DNA of 45,496 nt from Chloroflexota bacterium (GCA_024275635.1 JAJRYT010000201.1:1-45496), one strand, 5' to 3'; shown: positions 15,431 to 25,089, numbered from the stretch's first letter. Notes: a model not told the origin generated them from the letters alone. Numbers and translations are program-made.

Positions 15431-15456
15431 TATATCACAACGAAACTCATTGGCAA
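15429..15456 (-). promoter_or_regulatory. Sigma-70-like promoter of the F0 operon
   Basis: On the minus strand TTGCCA (forward 15451-15456) and a perfect TATAAT (forward 15429-15434) are 16 bases apart. Transcription would start near 15422, inside the longest reading frame, supporting the downstream start of the first gene. Confidence 0.6.
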
Positions 15457-15549
15457 TTCAAAAATTGAGGACAAAAATATAGAAGAATATTAGGTAAACA
15501 TTCAGACCCCAGGGGTTCGTTCAAAATTAACTTTGCAGTTTGCTGGTGA

Positions 15550-15600
15550 TTGAGTAATTGGGTAATTGAGTAATTGGGTAATTACCAATTACCAATTACC
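15550..15600. repeat. Heptamer/octamer tandem repeats (GTAATTG, then ATTACCA units)
   Basis: About seven units: first GTAATTG with a spacing of eight, then CCAATTA with a spacing of seven. The second half is complementary to the first, so the run can fold. It lies between the end of nuoN and the promoter of the ATP synthase operon. Nothing else is visible in the 232-base gap except this and the promoter. Confidence 0.85.
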
Positions 15601-15662
15601 TGGTTACAACTTTTCAAACGCCAAAGTTATAAACGAACACGCCCTTGGGGTCTCTATTGTCC

Positions 15663-17180
15663 TCATCCGGCCAGGGCAAAGAAAGCCGTAGCCGCTTCAC
15701 GTGTCCATTCAAATGCCGGACCGGCATAAATGCCCAGATACAAAATGAAGAACAACGAAAATGCCAGCCCAACCTTTGCGCCTCTGGAGACGGGGATAGG
15801 ATCATCCTCTTCCTCCGAGCGATACAAATACATATATTTAACAGCAGACAAGTAATAATACAAAGCAACAAAGGCATTGAGAATGCCAATCAAAGCCAGC
15901 CACCATAAGCCGGCGTCAACGGCCGCTCTGAACAAAAAGAACTTGCCAAAGAAACCGGCCGTGGGCGGGATTCCGCTCAACGAAAGCAACGCAAACAACA
16001 TCACCAGCGCCAGGTAAGGCGAGCGGCGGCTCAAGCCGGAGAAATCCTTCAACTCATCTGAGCCAATGCGATTGCTCACAATTACAATCACGCCAAAAGC
16101 GGCAATATTGGTAAAAATGTACATGAGCAAATAAAACATCGTCGCGCCAGAGCCATCCGGGGACAGCGTAACCAGGCCAATCAGCAGGTAGCCGGCCTGG
16201 GCAATGCTGGAGTAAGCAAACATTCGCTTGATATTGCTTTGGAAGATGGCCACAAAATTACCCAAACTCATCGTGATGATCGTCATCGCCACCAACATCG
16301 CCCACCACATTGCCGGATGATCTTTAGGCGTTCCCGTCGCGCCCAGGACGCCGGCCATAAATACGCGCAAGAAAACAGCAAACCCGGCCGCCTTCGACGC
16401 AGTGGAAACAAAGCCAGTGAACGGGGTTGGCGCGCCTTCATACACATCTGGCGTCCAGAAATGGAAGGGTACGGCCGAGATCTTAAAGCCAAACCCCACC
16501 ACAATCATCACCGCTGCCAGCAGCAAAACTGCATTCACTTCGGCCGGGATTCCCTGCGCGCCCAGGAACATGCTGCCGATCACATACAAGTTCGTCTGCG
16601 CCGTAAGGCCATACAACAAGCTCATGCCATACAGCATCACCCCCGTCGCAAACGCGCCATAGACGAAATACTTCATCCCCGCTTCCGACGAACGCTGCTC
16701 TTTGGTCACAAACCCGGCCAGGATGTAAGAAGAGATACTGGCCGTCTCCAACGCCACGTAAACCATGATTAAGTCGGCCGAAGCCGCCATCAGGCTAAAC
16801 CCAATTGTGCCAGTGATAAGAAGAGCGTAATACTCACCCTTCTGCAAGCGTTCTACATCCAATGAAATCAGCGCTGTCAGCATCAAAGCGACCAGGAACA
16901 TCACCCGGAAAACCAGAGCAGCCAGATCAAATCGGATCATGTCGCCCCATAACAGGCTTTCGCCAATGCCGGTAGCATTATTGGGTTCGCCCGTGCCAAT
17001 CCACAAGCCTATCATGGCTACAAGGATGATAAACGCGCCCCAAGCCGTCACCAAACCAATGCGGCGGCGTTCTTCCGGCTTAATCAGCCGGTCATACAGC
17101 AAAACAACTGCTAATAAAACAAGCAGGCCAATTTCTGGCACAAGGGCCAACACCCAGGATAGGGTCATATTCGGGCTCAC
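15663..17180 (-). CDS. nuoN: NADH-quinone oxidoreductase subunit N
   Basis: 505 residues from GTG at 17178-17180, preferred to the ATG at 17168 because GGGAGG lies seven bases before the GTG and directly follows the end of the upstream gene. About 14 hydrophobic helices. The TM5 glutamate is in YVALETASISSY, and the TM7 lysine in FGFKISAVPFHFWTPD. It is one of the proton-pumping antiporter-like subunits of complex I and the last gene of this block. Confidence 0.93.
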   Translation of the reverse strand: MSPNMTLSWVLALVPEIGLLVLLAVVLLYDRLIKPEERRRIGLVTAWGAFIILVAMIGLWIGTGEPNNATGIGESLLWGDMIRFDLAALVFRVMFLVALMLTALISLDVERLQKGEYYALLITGTIGFSLMAASADLIMVYVALETASISSYILAGFVTKEQRSSEAGMKYFVYGAFATGVMLYGMSLLYGLTAQTNLYVIGSMFLGAQGIPAEVNAVLLLAAVMIVVGFGFKISAVPFHFWTPDVYEGAPTPFTGFVSTASKAAGFAVFLRVFMAGVLGATGTPKDHPAMWWAMLVAMTIITMSLGNFVAIFQSNIKRMFAYSSIAQAGYLLIGLVTLSPDGSGATMFYLLMYIFTNIAAFGVIVIVSNRIGSDELKDFSGLSRRSPYLALVMLFALLSLSGIPPTAGFFGKFFLFRAAVDAGLWWLALIGILNAFVALYYYLSAVKYMYLYRSEEEDDPIPVSRGAKVGLAFSLFFILYLGIYAGPAFEWTREAATAFFALAG

Positions 17181-18815
17181 TTATGCACCTCCCAGCCAGA
17201 TAAAAAGGTTCGTCGCAGCCGTCTGAACGGTGTCCAGGAAATTAGCTGCGTGTTGGGCATCGTTAAGGCGCTGTACCACCGGCGCCATGCCCGATTGAAC
17301 GATGGGCGCAATCACCGAGGGGAAAACGCCAATCACGATTAGAATAACGGAGAACATCACCAGGGCCACTTTGTCTAAAGCGAATAACGGCCGCATATCG
17401 TGCCATTTATCGCCCTGATACTCGCCAAAGAACACTTTACCCACCGCCCGCATGATGTAGGCGGCCGTGATAATGATGCCCAATGCAGAGATTATGGCAA
17501 TAATGGGGTAATAATTAGCCGGATTAAGGCCAAAAATTGTACCCGACAGGTTTAAACTGCCGCCGCGCCATACGCCCAGGAAAATGGGGAATTCGGCCAG
17601 AAAACCGGACAATCCGGGCATACCCATTCCCACCAGGCCGCCGATGATGAAGGGAACAACCAGCCAGGCCAGCGGTTTGGACATGCCGTCCAGATCGTCC
17701 ATGTTACGAGTATGCGCCCGGTCATAAATCATGCCCACGACGGAGAAGAAGAGGGCTGTCATGACGCCGTGGCTGACCATTTGGATACCGGCGCCCAGGA
17801 ACCCCTGCGAGTTCATGGCCGCGAAGCCCATCGTTACCAGCCCCATGTGACTGACGCTGGAGTAGCCGATGAGGTATTTCATATCGCGCTGGCGCATGGC
17901 GACGAGGGAGCCGTAGATGACGTTGATGATGGTCAGGAAAATGATGAACGGCATCCAATAAACGGTTCCTTCAGGCAGAATCTGAATGCCGACGCGCATG
18001 GAAGCGTAAGCGCCCAGTTTCATCAAGACGCCGGCGTGGATCATGGAAACGGCCGTTGGCGCCGCCACATGCCCATCCGGCGACCAGTTATGCAAAGGCC
18101 AGACGCCAGCCAACACCGCAAACCCTAAGAACAGCGGCAAAAACCAAATCTGCTGGATGGCAAACGGGAAATTGGCTTCCGACCAAATCCGCAGGTCAAA
18201 CGTCCGCAGCGCCGCCCCGCCGTCAACCGGCGTGAAATACAACACCAGGAAGGCGATAAACGAGATAAAACTGCCGATGAGCAGATACAACGTCAGCTTC
18301 ATCGCCGCGTATTCCCGCGTTACTTTCCAGCCCCAGATGACAATCATGACATACATCGGCAGCACAGCCAGCTCATAGAAAAAGAAGAGCAGGAAACCGT
18401 CAACGGCCGTAAACACCCCCTGAACACCGGCTACCAAAAGCATGAAGAAAGCCATAAACTCGCGTGGTCGGTCGTCAATACGCCAGGAGATCATCACGCC
18501 GCCCAAACCAACAATGGCCGTCAGCAGTACCAACGTTGCGCTCATGCCGTCAACGCCCAGGATGTAATTGACGCCAATACTGGGAACCCACGCATGCTCT
18601 TCAACAAACATGAGCGTATCGGCCCAACGAGTGCCCATTTCCGGCAAATTCTGGTTGTATGCCACGTACATGTAACCCGACAGAATCAAGCTCATGAGCA
18701 TTGTTGCCAGGGCCAACATGCGGGCATTTTCACCCCGCTCCTTGGGCATCATCAAAATGATGATCGCCGCCGCAATTGGCGACAAAACTATAATTGATAG
18801 AAATGGGAATTCCAT
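17181..18815 (-). CDS. nuoM: Second NuoM-type antiporter-like subunit of complex I
   Basis: 544 residues, about 14 membrane helices. The TM5 glutamate is present (FFFYELAVLPMY, Glu148), as are the TM8 region lysine (HAGVLMKLGAY) and the TM12 glutamate (SGFLAEFP). The TM7 lysine that conducts protons in NuoM (IKIPIWPFHTW in the paralog) is replaced: the aligned segment reads VLAGVWPLHNW with Leu235 (codon at 18111-18113). It is encoded between nuoM1 and nuoN without internal terminators, so it should join the same complex as a fourth antiporter-like subunit. Having two NuoM genes is known for modified, '2M'-type complex I. The missing lysine raises doubt that this subunit pumps in the usual way. 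Confidence 0.88.
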   Translation of the reverse strand: MEFPFLSIIVLSPIAAAIIILMMPKERGENARMLALATMLMSLILSGYMYVAYNQNLPEMGTRWADTLMFVEEHAWVPSIGVNYILGVDGMSATLVLLTAIVGLGGVMISWRIDDRPREFMAFFMLLVAGVQGVFTAVDGFLLFFFYELAVLPMYVMIVIWGWKVTREYAAMKLTLYLLIGSFISFIAFLVLYFTPVDGGAALRTFDLRIWSEANFPFAIQQIWFLPLFLGFAVLAGVWPLHNWSPDGHVAAPTAVSMIHAGVLMKLGAYASMRVGIQILPEGTVYWMPFIIFLTIINVIYGSLVAMRQRDMKYLIGYSSVSHMGLVTMGFAAMNSQGFLGAGIQMVSHGVMTALFFSVVGMIYDRAHTRNMDDLDGMSKPLAWLVVPFIIGGLVGMGMPGLSGFLAEFPIFLGVWRGGSLNLSGTIFGLNPANYYPIIAIISALGIIITAAYIMRAVGKVFFGEYQGDKWHDMRPLFALDKVALVMFSVILIVIGVFPSVIAPIVQSGMAPVVQRLNDAQHAANFLDTVQTAATNLFIWLGGA

Positions 18816-18835
18816 ATGTCTATTCCAGTCTAAAG

Positions 18836-18897
18836 AGTTGCAGAGTTACAAGGTTGCAAAGTTTGCATTATCACGTTGCCACTTTGCAACTTTGCCA
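18836..18897. repeat. Heptamer-like repeats (TTGCAAAG family) between two nuoM genes
   Basis: Degenerate 7-8 base units such as GTTGCAA, AGTTACA, GTTGCCA and CTTTGCA fill the gap, the second half complementary to the first. It is the same kind of spacer as elsewhere, with a different unit. Confidence 0.65.
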
Positions 18898-18900
18898 TCA

Positions 18901-20442
18901 TTAACCTAATATCTTTGTTACCGTATCGTTAATAAACACCACCAGCCACTGCGGCCAGATACCCAGGCTCAACATCAGCCCCATCAGCGGCCAGATGACC
19001 AGGTGTTCGCGCAAAGTCATATCTTTCAGGCCCAGCCATTCCTTTTTGGTCGGGCCGTGCAAGACCGTACCCAACCCTTTGAGGATATATGCGCCAGTCA
19101 TGAGCAGCCCCACCATGGAGAGGGCTAACTGCACTGTAAATACATTCCAACTACCGCGCACGACCATGAATTCACTGACGAAGCCGTTTAAGCAGGGCAG
19201 CCCCAACGAGGCCAGGCTGGTAAAAATGAGGATCGCGCCGTACACCGGTAGAATCGTCCAGATGCCGCCAAACCGCCTCAAATCACGAGTATGCGCTCGT
19301 TCGTAAATGACGCCAACCAGGAAGAACATGGCCGCCGCCGACAAGCCGTGGTTAAACATCTGGAAGACAGCGCCGCTGGTGGCCAAAATGGCGTCGTTGG
19401 TCAATGCCTCGCTGCTGCCGGGCAAGCCAGCTACATAAGCGTAAACGGCGATGCCTAACACCACAAAGCCCATGTGGTTAATGGAGGAGTAAGCGACGAG
19501 CCGTTTGAAATCCCATTGACCGAAAGCGGCAAACCCACCCATGACAATACTGAGCATCCCTAACCAGGCCAGGACAAAAGCGGCCGTGTGCGCTTGTTCC
19601 GGGAACAGGGGAATGACCAATCGCAGAAAGCCATACGCGCCCAATTTAAGCAGAACGCCAGCTAGAATCATGGAACCGGCCGTCGGCGCTTGCGTGTGAG
19701 CGTCGGGCAGCCAAGTGTGGAAGGGCCAGATAGGAATTTTGATGGCAAAGGCCAACATGAAGGCCCAAAAGGCGACGTTCTTGACCAAACTGACCGATAA
19801 ACCGGTCCCAGCCAATGTGCCGCCGTCCAGCGCCACCCACTTATCCATCAGTTCTATGATGTCAAACGTGCCGGTTGCCAACCCCATTACCTGGATAGAT
19901 AGGAGCAAGCCGAGACTGCCGGCCATGGTGTAGACGAAGAATTTGAAGGATGCGTAATCGCGGTCGGCGCCGCCCCACAGTTTGATGAGGAAGTACATGG
20001 GGATTAACCCAAACTCCCAGAAGATGAAGAAGATGATGAGGTCGAAGGCAGCGAACAAGCCTAACATGGCTGTTTCCATGACCAGAAACAAGAACATGAA
20101 CATCTTTACCCGGTTCTCTATGCCAAATGAAGCCAAAATGGAGAGGGGGGTTAGAATGGCGGTCAGCAAGAACATGGGCAAGCTAATGCCGTCTATGCCC
20201 ATGTGAAAACTGGAGCCAATAGCCGGGAACCAATCAGCCTGAACCACAAACTGGAGGTCGGCCGCAGCCCGATCGTAGTTGAACCACATGACCATGACTA
20301 ATGCCAGCGGAATCAGGCTGAGGGCCAATGTCAGCCGCCGGATCAGCGTTTTTTCATCCTCTGGCAGCAGTAAGATAATGAATGCCGCCAACAGTGGGAA
20401 GAAAACGGTTACGGTCAGGAGATTATCTTGAATAAAGTCCAT
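18901..20442 (-). CDS. nuoM: NADH-quinone oxidoreductase subunit M
   Basis: 513 residues from the ATG at 20440-20442, with GGAG six bases upstream; the frame also opens at a TTG at 20454. Canonical NuoM: TM5 glutamate in FFIFWEFGLIPMY, TM7 lysine in AFAIKIPIWPFHTWLPDAH, TM8 lysine in GVLLKLGAYGF, and TM12 glutamate in LNGFVSEFMV. All proton-path residues are in place. It starts 15 bases after nuoL. Confidence 0.95.
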   Translation of the reverse strand: MDFIQDNLLTVTVFFPLLAAFIILLLPEDEKTLIRRLTLALSLIPLALVMVMWFNYDRAAADLQFVVQADWFPAIGSSFHMGIDGISLPMFLLTAILTPLSILASFGIENRVKMFMFLFLVMETAMLGLFAAFDLIIFFIFWEFGLIPMYFLIKLWGGADRDYASFKFFVYTMAGSLGLLLSIQVMGLATGTFDIIELMDKWVALDGGTLAGTGLSVSLVKNVAFWAFMLAFAIKIPIWPFHTWLPDAHTQAPTAGSMILAGVLLKLGAYGFLRLVIPLFPEQAHTAAFVLAWLGMLSIVMGGFAAFGQWDFKRLVAYSSINHMGFVVLGIAVYAYVAGLPGSSEALTNDAILATSGAVFQMFNHGLSAAAMFFLVGVIYERAHTRDLRRFGGIWTILPVYGAILIFTSLASLGLPCLNGFVSEFMVVRGSWNVFTVQLALSMVGLLMTGAYILKGLGTVLHGPTKKEWLGLKDMTLREHLVIWPLMGLMLSLGIWPQWLVVFINDTVTKILG

Positions 20443-20457
20443 CAGTATCTCCAAGAA

Positions 20458-22713
20458 TTACGGGATTATGGTGAATAACTGGTTGAGCCAACCAAAGTTA
20501 ATCGCTAAAACAACAACGACCAGGGCCACGGCAATGAGCATGGAAACCAGGGTATATTCCTGGATTTTGCCTGTTTGCAGTTGGCGGAATTCTTTGGCCA
20601 TGGCCAATACTTGATCTTTTACCCAATCTACGCCATCGCTGATGACTCTTTTCTCGAATGTTTTGACGTAATCGCCAAATGCGTACACGGAGCGGGCGAT
20701 GAGGTGCAGGGTTCCGTCTATGATGCCTTTGTCCATCACTTCGTAGGCAATAACTTCGGAGAAGTAGATGGTGGGATTGATGAACAGAAATTGATACAGT
20801 TCGTCCCAGTACCATTTGTTTTGCAGGAAGGGGTAGAGGACGTTGAGGGGACGGATAAGGGGATCTTTTTCGCCGGATTTGAGGGGGTTACGGCCGTATA
20901 CCCACCACCCCAAAAACAATCCGCCCAAGGCCACAACCAACGACGTCATCAACGGGAACCAATTAAACGGCAGCGTCTCCAACCCATGCGCCAGCAATCC
21001 GGCTTCTTCCAGCCCGCTCAACGCATGTTCAATCGTCGCGCCCACGTAGTGATGGAAGAAATTATTATTGACCAGCGGCCCCAAAATCGGGAACTCTTCG
21101 GGGATACCCGCCCAGCCAGCGCCAACGGCGAAGATAGAAAGCAGGATCAGCGGAATCGTCATGTAGTTGTTGCTTTCATGGGCGTGTTCGGCCAGCGGCG
21201 TGCGCGGTTCGCCCAGGAAGGTGAGCGAAATCTGGCGCATCGTATAAAAGGCGGTCAGCAGGGCGGCAATCGCCAGCGTGATGAAAACGACCATGGCAAA
21301 CGCATCGCCATTCGTTCCCTGGAAATAGGCGTCGGCCAAAATTTCATCTTTTGACCAGAAACCGGCCGTCAAAATGGGGAAGCCGGACAGGGCAAACCCG
21401 CCAATCACGAACGTCCAGAACGTCTTGGGCATTCTCTTGGCCAGGCCGCCCATGTTGCGCATGTCCTGCGGGTCGGTGTGGTGGTCGTGAACGTGCCCCG
21501 CGCCGTGTTCCATGCCGTGAATGATGGAGCCGGAGCCGAGGAAGAGCAGCGCCTTGAAGAAGGCGTGGGTGATGAGGTGAAAGGCGGCGGCGACGTAAGC
21601 GCCGATGCCGATGGCGGCGACCATGTAGCCCAACTGGGAAATGGTCGAGTAAGCCAGCACCCCTTTCACGTCATTTTGGGCGACGGCAATCGTGGCTGCC
21701 ATGAAAGCGGTAAATGCGCCAATGCCGCCGATGATGAGGCCGACATTGGGATTGCCTTCCATGCCCACTGCGATGAGGGGAAAGATACGGACGATCATGT
21801 AGACGCCGGCAGAAACCATGGCCGCGGCGTGGATGACGGCGCTGACGGGTGTGGGGCCTTCCATCGCGTCGGGCAGCCAGACGTGCAGCGGCCACTGCGC
21901 CGATTTACCGACAGTTCCGGTGAACAACAGCAGAGCCATGACGCCTAACATCGCCGGGCCAACGGCCGTCGCCGCCGCTTCCAACCCGTGCGCCGATAAC
22001 GCTTCGCTGAAATTAAGCGTGCCAAACACGGAATAAAAGTAGACGATGCCCAGCAGCATGACCACGTCGGCGATGCGGGTGGTGATGAACGCTTTGACGC
22101 CCGCTTTGCGCGGCGTGATCTTCTTGGGGTCATCGTAATTGCGGGCGTACCAGAAGCCGATGAGGGCATAAGAGCAGAAGCCCATAATTTCCCAACCAAC
22201 GAAGAGGAGCAGTAAATTGTCGGCCACGACCAGGGTCAACATCCCCCCGGCGAAGAGGGACATGAAGGCGAAGAAGCGGGAGAGCAGCGGCTCTTCCTGC
22301 CCATGATTGGGCACGCCGCGCACTTGGCCCGGCGGCTGCCCGTAGTTGTGGTAGCCGACGCTGTAGATGAAGATCATGGCGATGATGAAGGGAATGGCAA
22401 ACAGCATAACGGCCGTCAACGGATCCACCGCCACGCCCATCTGCAGCCACAACCCTTTGGCGTAATCGCCAAACGGCAGCCAATCCACCGCGCTGCGGAT
22501 ACCCACCGGGTGTTCAGCCAGAGAATCTATATCCCGGCCAAACATATCGAAGGCGACAATCCAACCCATCACCCAGGAGCCAATAATCGCTGTCCAGGAG
22601 AGCAGCCAGCTTAACGTCTTGTTATGCTTGGTAAACAGCATAATCAAGAAGAAGCTGAACAAGGGAAAGGCCGGAATGAGCCAGGTTAATAATTGAAGCG
22701 TTTGTTCAGTCAT
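20458..22713 (-). CDS. nuoL: NADH-quinone oxidoreductase subunit L, with extended lateral helix
   Basis: 751 residues (E. coli 613). The antiporter core has the TM5 glutamate (FVGWEIMGFCSYALIG), the TM7 lysine (TVGKSAQWPLHVWLPDA) and the TM12 lysine (HAFFKALLFLGSGS). The C-terminal region holds the long amphipathic helix that clamps the membrane arm. The segment from DELY (about residue 637) to TGKIQEY (about 720) has 84 residues; in the single-NuoM NuoL sequences I remember it is about 55. An extension of about this length is what a fourth antiporter subunit would need. A run of 7-bp repeats precedes the ATG and no Shine-Dalgarno site is visible. Confidence 0.93.
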   Translation of the reverse strand: MTEQTLQLLTWLIPAFPLFSFFLIMLFTKHNKTLSWLLSWTAIIGSWVMGWIVAFDMFGRDIDSLAEHPVGIRSAVDWLPFGDYAKGLWLQMGVAVDPLTAVMLFAIPFIIAMIFIYSVGYHNYGQPPGQVRGVPNHGQEEPLLSRFFAFMSLFAGGMLTLVVADNLLLLFVGWEIMGFCSYALIGFWYARNYDDPKKITPRKAGVKAFITTRIADVVMLLGIVYFYSVFGTLNFSEALSAHGLEAAATAVGPAMLGVMALLLFTGTVGKSAQWPLHVWLPDAMEGPTPVSAVIHAAAMVSAGVYMIVRIFPLIAVGMEGNPNVGLIIGGIGAFTAFMAATIAVAQNDVKGVLAYSTISQLGYMVAAIGIGAYVAAAFHLITHAFFKALLFLGSGSIIHGMEHGAGHVHDHHTDPQDMRNMGGLAKRMPKTFWTFVIGGFALSGFPILTAGFWSKDEILADAYFQGTNGDAFAMVVFITLAIAALLTAFYTMRQISLTFLGEPRTPLAEHAHESNNYMTIPLILLSIFAVGAGWAGIPEEFPILGPLVNNNFFHHYVGATIEHALSGLEEAGLLAHGLETLPFNWFPLMTSLVVALGGLFLGWWVYGRNPLKSGEKDPLIRPLNVLYPFLQNKWYWDELYQFLFINPTIYFSEVIAYEVMDKGIIDGTLHLIARSVYAFGDYVKTFEKRVISDGVDWVKDQVLAMAKEFRQLQTGKIQEYTLVSMLIAVALVVVVLAINFGWLNQLFTIIP

Positions 22714-22720
22714 AGTTTTT

Positions 22721-22785
22721 AGTAATTAGTAATTGGTAATTTGGTAACCGGTAATTACTAATTACCAATTCCCAATTACCATTCA
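22721..22785. repeat. Heptamer tandem repeats (AGTAATT/GGTAATT then ACCAATT) between nuoK and nuoL
   Basis: Nine units with a period of seven. The first half (GGTAATT) is complementary to the second half (ACCAATT), so it could form a hairpin in the nuo message. It occupies the whole space in front of nuoL. Confidence 0.85.
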
Positions 22786-22791
22786 CTTTCC

Positions 22792-23100
22792 CTAATTCTT
22801 CAACATATCCATCTCTTCAGCGACCACCGAATCCCGATTACGGTAAATCGAAATGATGAGCGCCAGGCCAACGGCCGCTTCCGCCGCCGCGACCGTCAAT
22901 ACGAAAACCGCCCAGGCCATGCCAATCGGCTGGTTCGGCGTGCGATAGCGCCAAAAAGCGACCAGGTTGATGTTGACTGCATTCAGCATCAACTCCACAC
23001 CCATCAAAATGGCGACTGCATTACGCCGGGCCAACACGCCAAACAAGCCAATGGAAAACAACGCGGCGGCAACGAATAAATACCAGGACAAAGGAATCAT
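22792..23100 (-). CDS. nuoK: NADH-quinone oxidoreductase subunit K
   Basis: 102 residues, three membrane helices. Both buried glutamates of the proton path are present: GVELMLNAVN near residue 36 and AAAEAAVGLAL near residue 73. The ATG overlaps the TAA of nuoJ by one base (TAATG). Confidence 0.96.
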   Translation of the reverse strand: MIPLSWYLFVAAALFSIGLFGVLARRNAVAILMGVELMLNAVNINLVAFWRYRTPNQPIGMAWAVFVLTVAAAEAAVGLALIISIYRNRDSVVAEEMDMLKN

Positions 23101-23651
23101 TATTTATCCTCCGCTTTGGGCCAGGCCACCCAGATTGAACCGATCAACGCCGCCAGGAGCAAGATGGACGCGACTTCAAAGGGGAGCACGAAAGCGTCGG
23201 GGCTGACGAAGGAACGCCCTAAAGCGGCAACGCTGTCCATTAAGAGACTGTCGGGCACTACTGTCCGCGAAGCCAATGGTACCCCTGCGGCCGGTTCAAT
23301 GGGCCAAAACTGGCGCATCCGCCACAGAATATAAGCGATAATGGCGAAGACGGAAACGGCCGTTATCGCACTCAACCCCGGCTGCGCATTAAACGCCGAC
23401 TCATTGGTCTGCATCATGCGCCGCGTCAACATAATGGCAAAAATAATCAGAATCGAAATTGCGCCAATGTACACCAGCAGCTGCGCCGCGGCCAAAAAAC
23501 CAGCATCTAACAACACATACAAACCGGCCACGCCTAAAAAAGACGCCATCAACGCCAGCGCGGCATGAAATAAATTGCGGTTCGTCACCACAATCCACCC
23601 CGTCGCCAGCGTAAAAACACTCACAATAATAAAAATAATGGTTTCAGTCAT
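23100..23651 (-). CDS. nuoJ: NADH-quinone oxidoreductase subunit J
   Basis: 183 residues with five hydrophobic helices. LLVYIGAISILIIFAIML near residue 60 is the conserved TM3, with the pi-bulge region that controls water flow in complex I. The gene is followed directly by nuoK. Most bacteria have nuoI between nuoH and nuoJ; here the 68-base gap upstream holds no gene. Confidence 0.94.
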   Translation of the reverse strand: MTETIIFIIVSVFTLATGWIVVTNRNLFHAALALMASFLGVAGLYVLLDAGFLAAAQLLVYIGAISILIIFAIMLTRRMMQTNESAFNAQPGLSAITAVSVFAIIAYILWRMRQFWPIEPAAGVPLASRTVVPDSLLMDSVAALGRSFVSPDAFVLPFEVASILLLAALIGSIWVAWPKAEDK

Positions 23652-23719
23652 ACTCAGGACAACTCCATACGCTTCTTAAGCGGCCGTCGCAAAAACAGCC
23701 GCCCTCAAGCGCATCATTA

Positions 23720-24997
23720 TTAATGAGCAGCGGCCGCTTCCGAACTCACAGCTTCTGCCGCCAACGCTTCAACCCCTTCCAAATTTCGAGAAACCCTGGC
23801 CTCTTGTTCTACACGCTGCTTTCGCCCGTGCCAGCGCAAAATTTCCAGCGTAACAATGCCTATCAGCACATTACTAAACAAATGGACGCCAGCACGCGAC
23901 ACATCGCCCATTCCCGTCGGCAGCAGCTTATCTACCACCGCCGCTGCAAAAATCAGGGCCAGCGTGACCGGAACCAGAAACTTCCAATTGAGGTTTAACA
24001 TCTGGTCAATACGCACGCGGGGCAGTGTTGCCCGCACCCAGACAAACACAAAATAGACAAGGAACATTTTTACAAAGAAGGTAATCAAGCCAAACAGATT
24101 GCCTAGAGCAAAACCGCCCGCCGTTTCAAAATTTTCCAGGCCAAAGAACCGGTAGCCGCCCAAATACACAACTACAAACAGCCCGGACATAAACAGCGTG
24201 CCCAAAAATTCGGCCAGGAAAAACATGGCAAACTTCATGCCGCTGTATTCAATATGAAAACCAGCTACGATTTCTGAATCAGCCTCTAACAAGTCAAAGG
24301 GGGTGCGTCCCGTTTCCGCTAGAGATGAAATGAAAAAGATGAGGGCCGAAAGCGGAACCACCAGAATAAAAGGAACCGTTTGGGCTTCAATAATATCAAC
24401 TGTGGACATGGAACGAGCCAGCAGAATTGGTACGAGAACCGATAAAATCATCGGCACCTCATAACTCACCAACTGCGCCACGGAACGAAATGCGCCCAAG
24501 AGCGCATATTTATTATTTGATCCCCAGCCGGCCAACAAAATCGTCACCACAGATACCGAACTGATAGCCAATATATAAAACAGACCGATATTCAAGTCAA
24601 CACCCACCACTCCCGGCGCAAAAGGAATAACTGCCCACATCAACAAAGAGGTAATGACAATCAGGTAAGGGGCCAGATTGTAAGCCCATTTGTCGGCGCC
24701 ATTCGGCGTAATCAGCTCTTTACTGAGCAATTTCATCGCGTCGGCGACAGACTGCAACAATCCAAATTTGCCGCCTACCCGGTTAGGGCCAATGCGATCC
24801 TGGATGCGGGCAATCAGCTTACGCTCTAACCAAATCAGGAAAATGACAATTATCAAGCCGAACGATGAAACCAGCACAACGCCGATGATGTCTAGAACTA
24901 GCTCAACCCAGGGAGCATTACCCCAGACCTGACGCAAGTAATTAGCTGTAGTCAGTTCAGCCAAGCTTTTAAGAAACTCCACAATGCTGAAGCTCAT
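23720..24997 (-). CDS. nuoH: NADH-quinone oxidoreductase subunit H
   Basis: 425 residues, about eight membrane helices. The signature loops ERKLIARIQDRIGPNRVGG (near residue 59) and SSLAETGRTPFDLLEADSE (near residue 225) form the quinone chamber and the E-channel. A charged tail of about 45 residues after the last helix is longer than usual. It is the first gene of the H-J-K-L-M-M-N block; nuoA upstream is cut off by a terminator and a palindromic element. Confidence 0.95.
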   Translation of the reverse strand: MSFSIVEFLKSLAELTTANYLRQVWGNAPWVELVLDIIGVVLVSSFGLIIVIFLIWLERKLIARIQDRIGPNRVGGKFGLLQSVADAMKLLSKELITPNGADKWAYNLAPYLIVITSLLMWAVIPFAPGVVGVDLNIGLFYILAISSVSVVTILLAGWGSNNKYALLGAFRSVAQLVSYEVPMILSVLVPILLARSMSTVDIIEAQTVPFILVVPLSALIFFISSLAETGRTPFDLLEADSEIVAGFHIEYSGMKFAMFFLAEFLGTLFMSGLFVVVYLGGYRFFGLENFETAGGFALGNLFGLITFFVKMFLVYFVFVWVRATLPRVRIDQMLNLNWKFLVPVTLALIFAAAVVDKLLPTGMGDVSRAGVHLFSNVLIGIVTLEILRWHGRKQRVEQEARVSRNLEGVEALAAEAVSSEAAAAH

Positions 24998-25089
24998 ACA
25001 ATCACTCCAATATAATTAAACTCATTCAGATGCACTACCTTCATGCCATTTTTAGGAAACCATGAAATCAGACGCAGATAATCGCTGAT

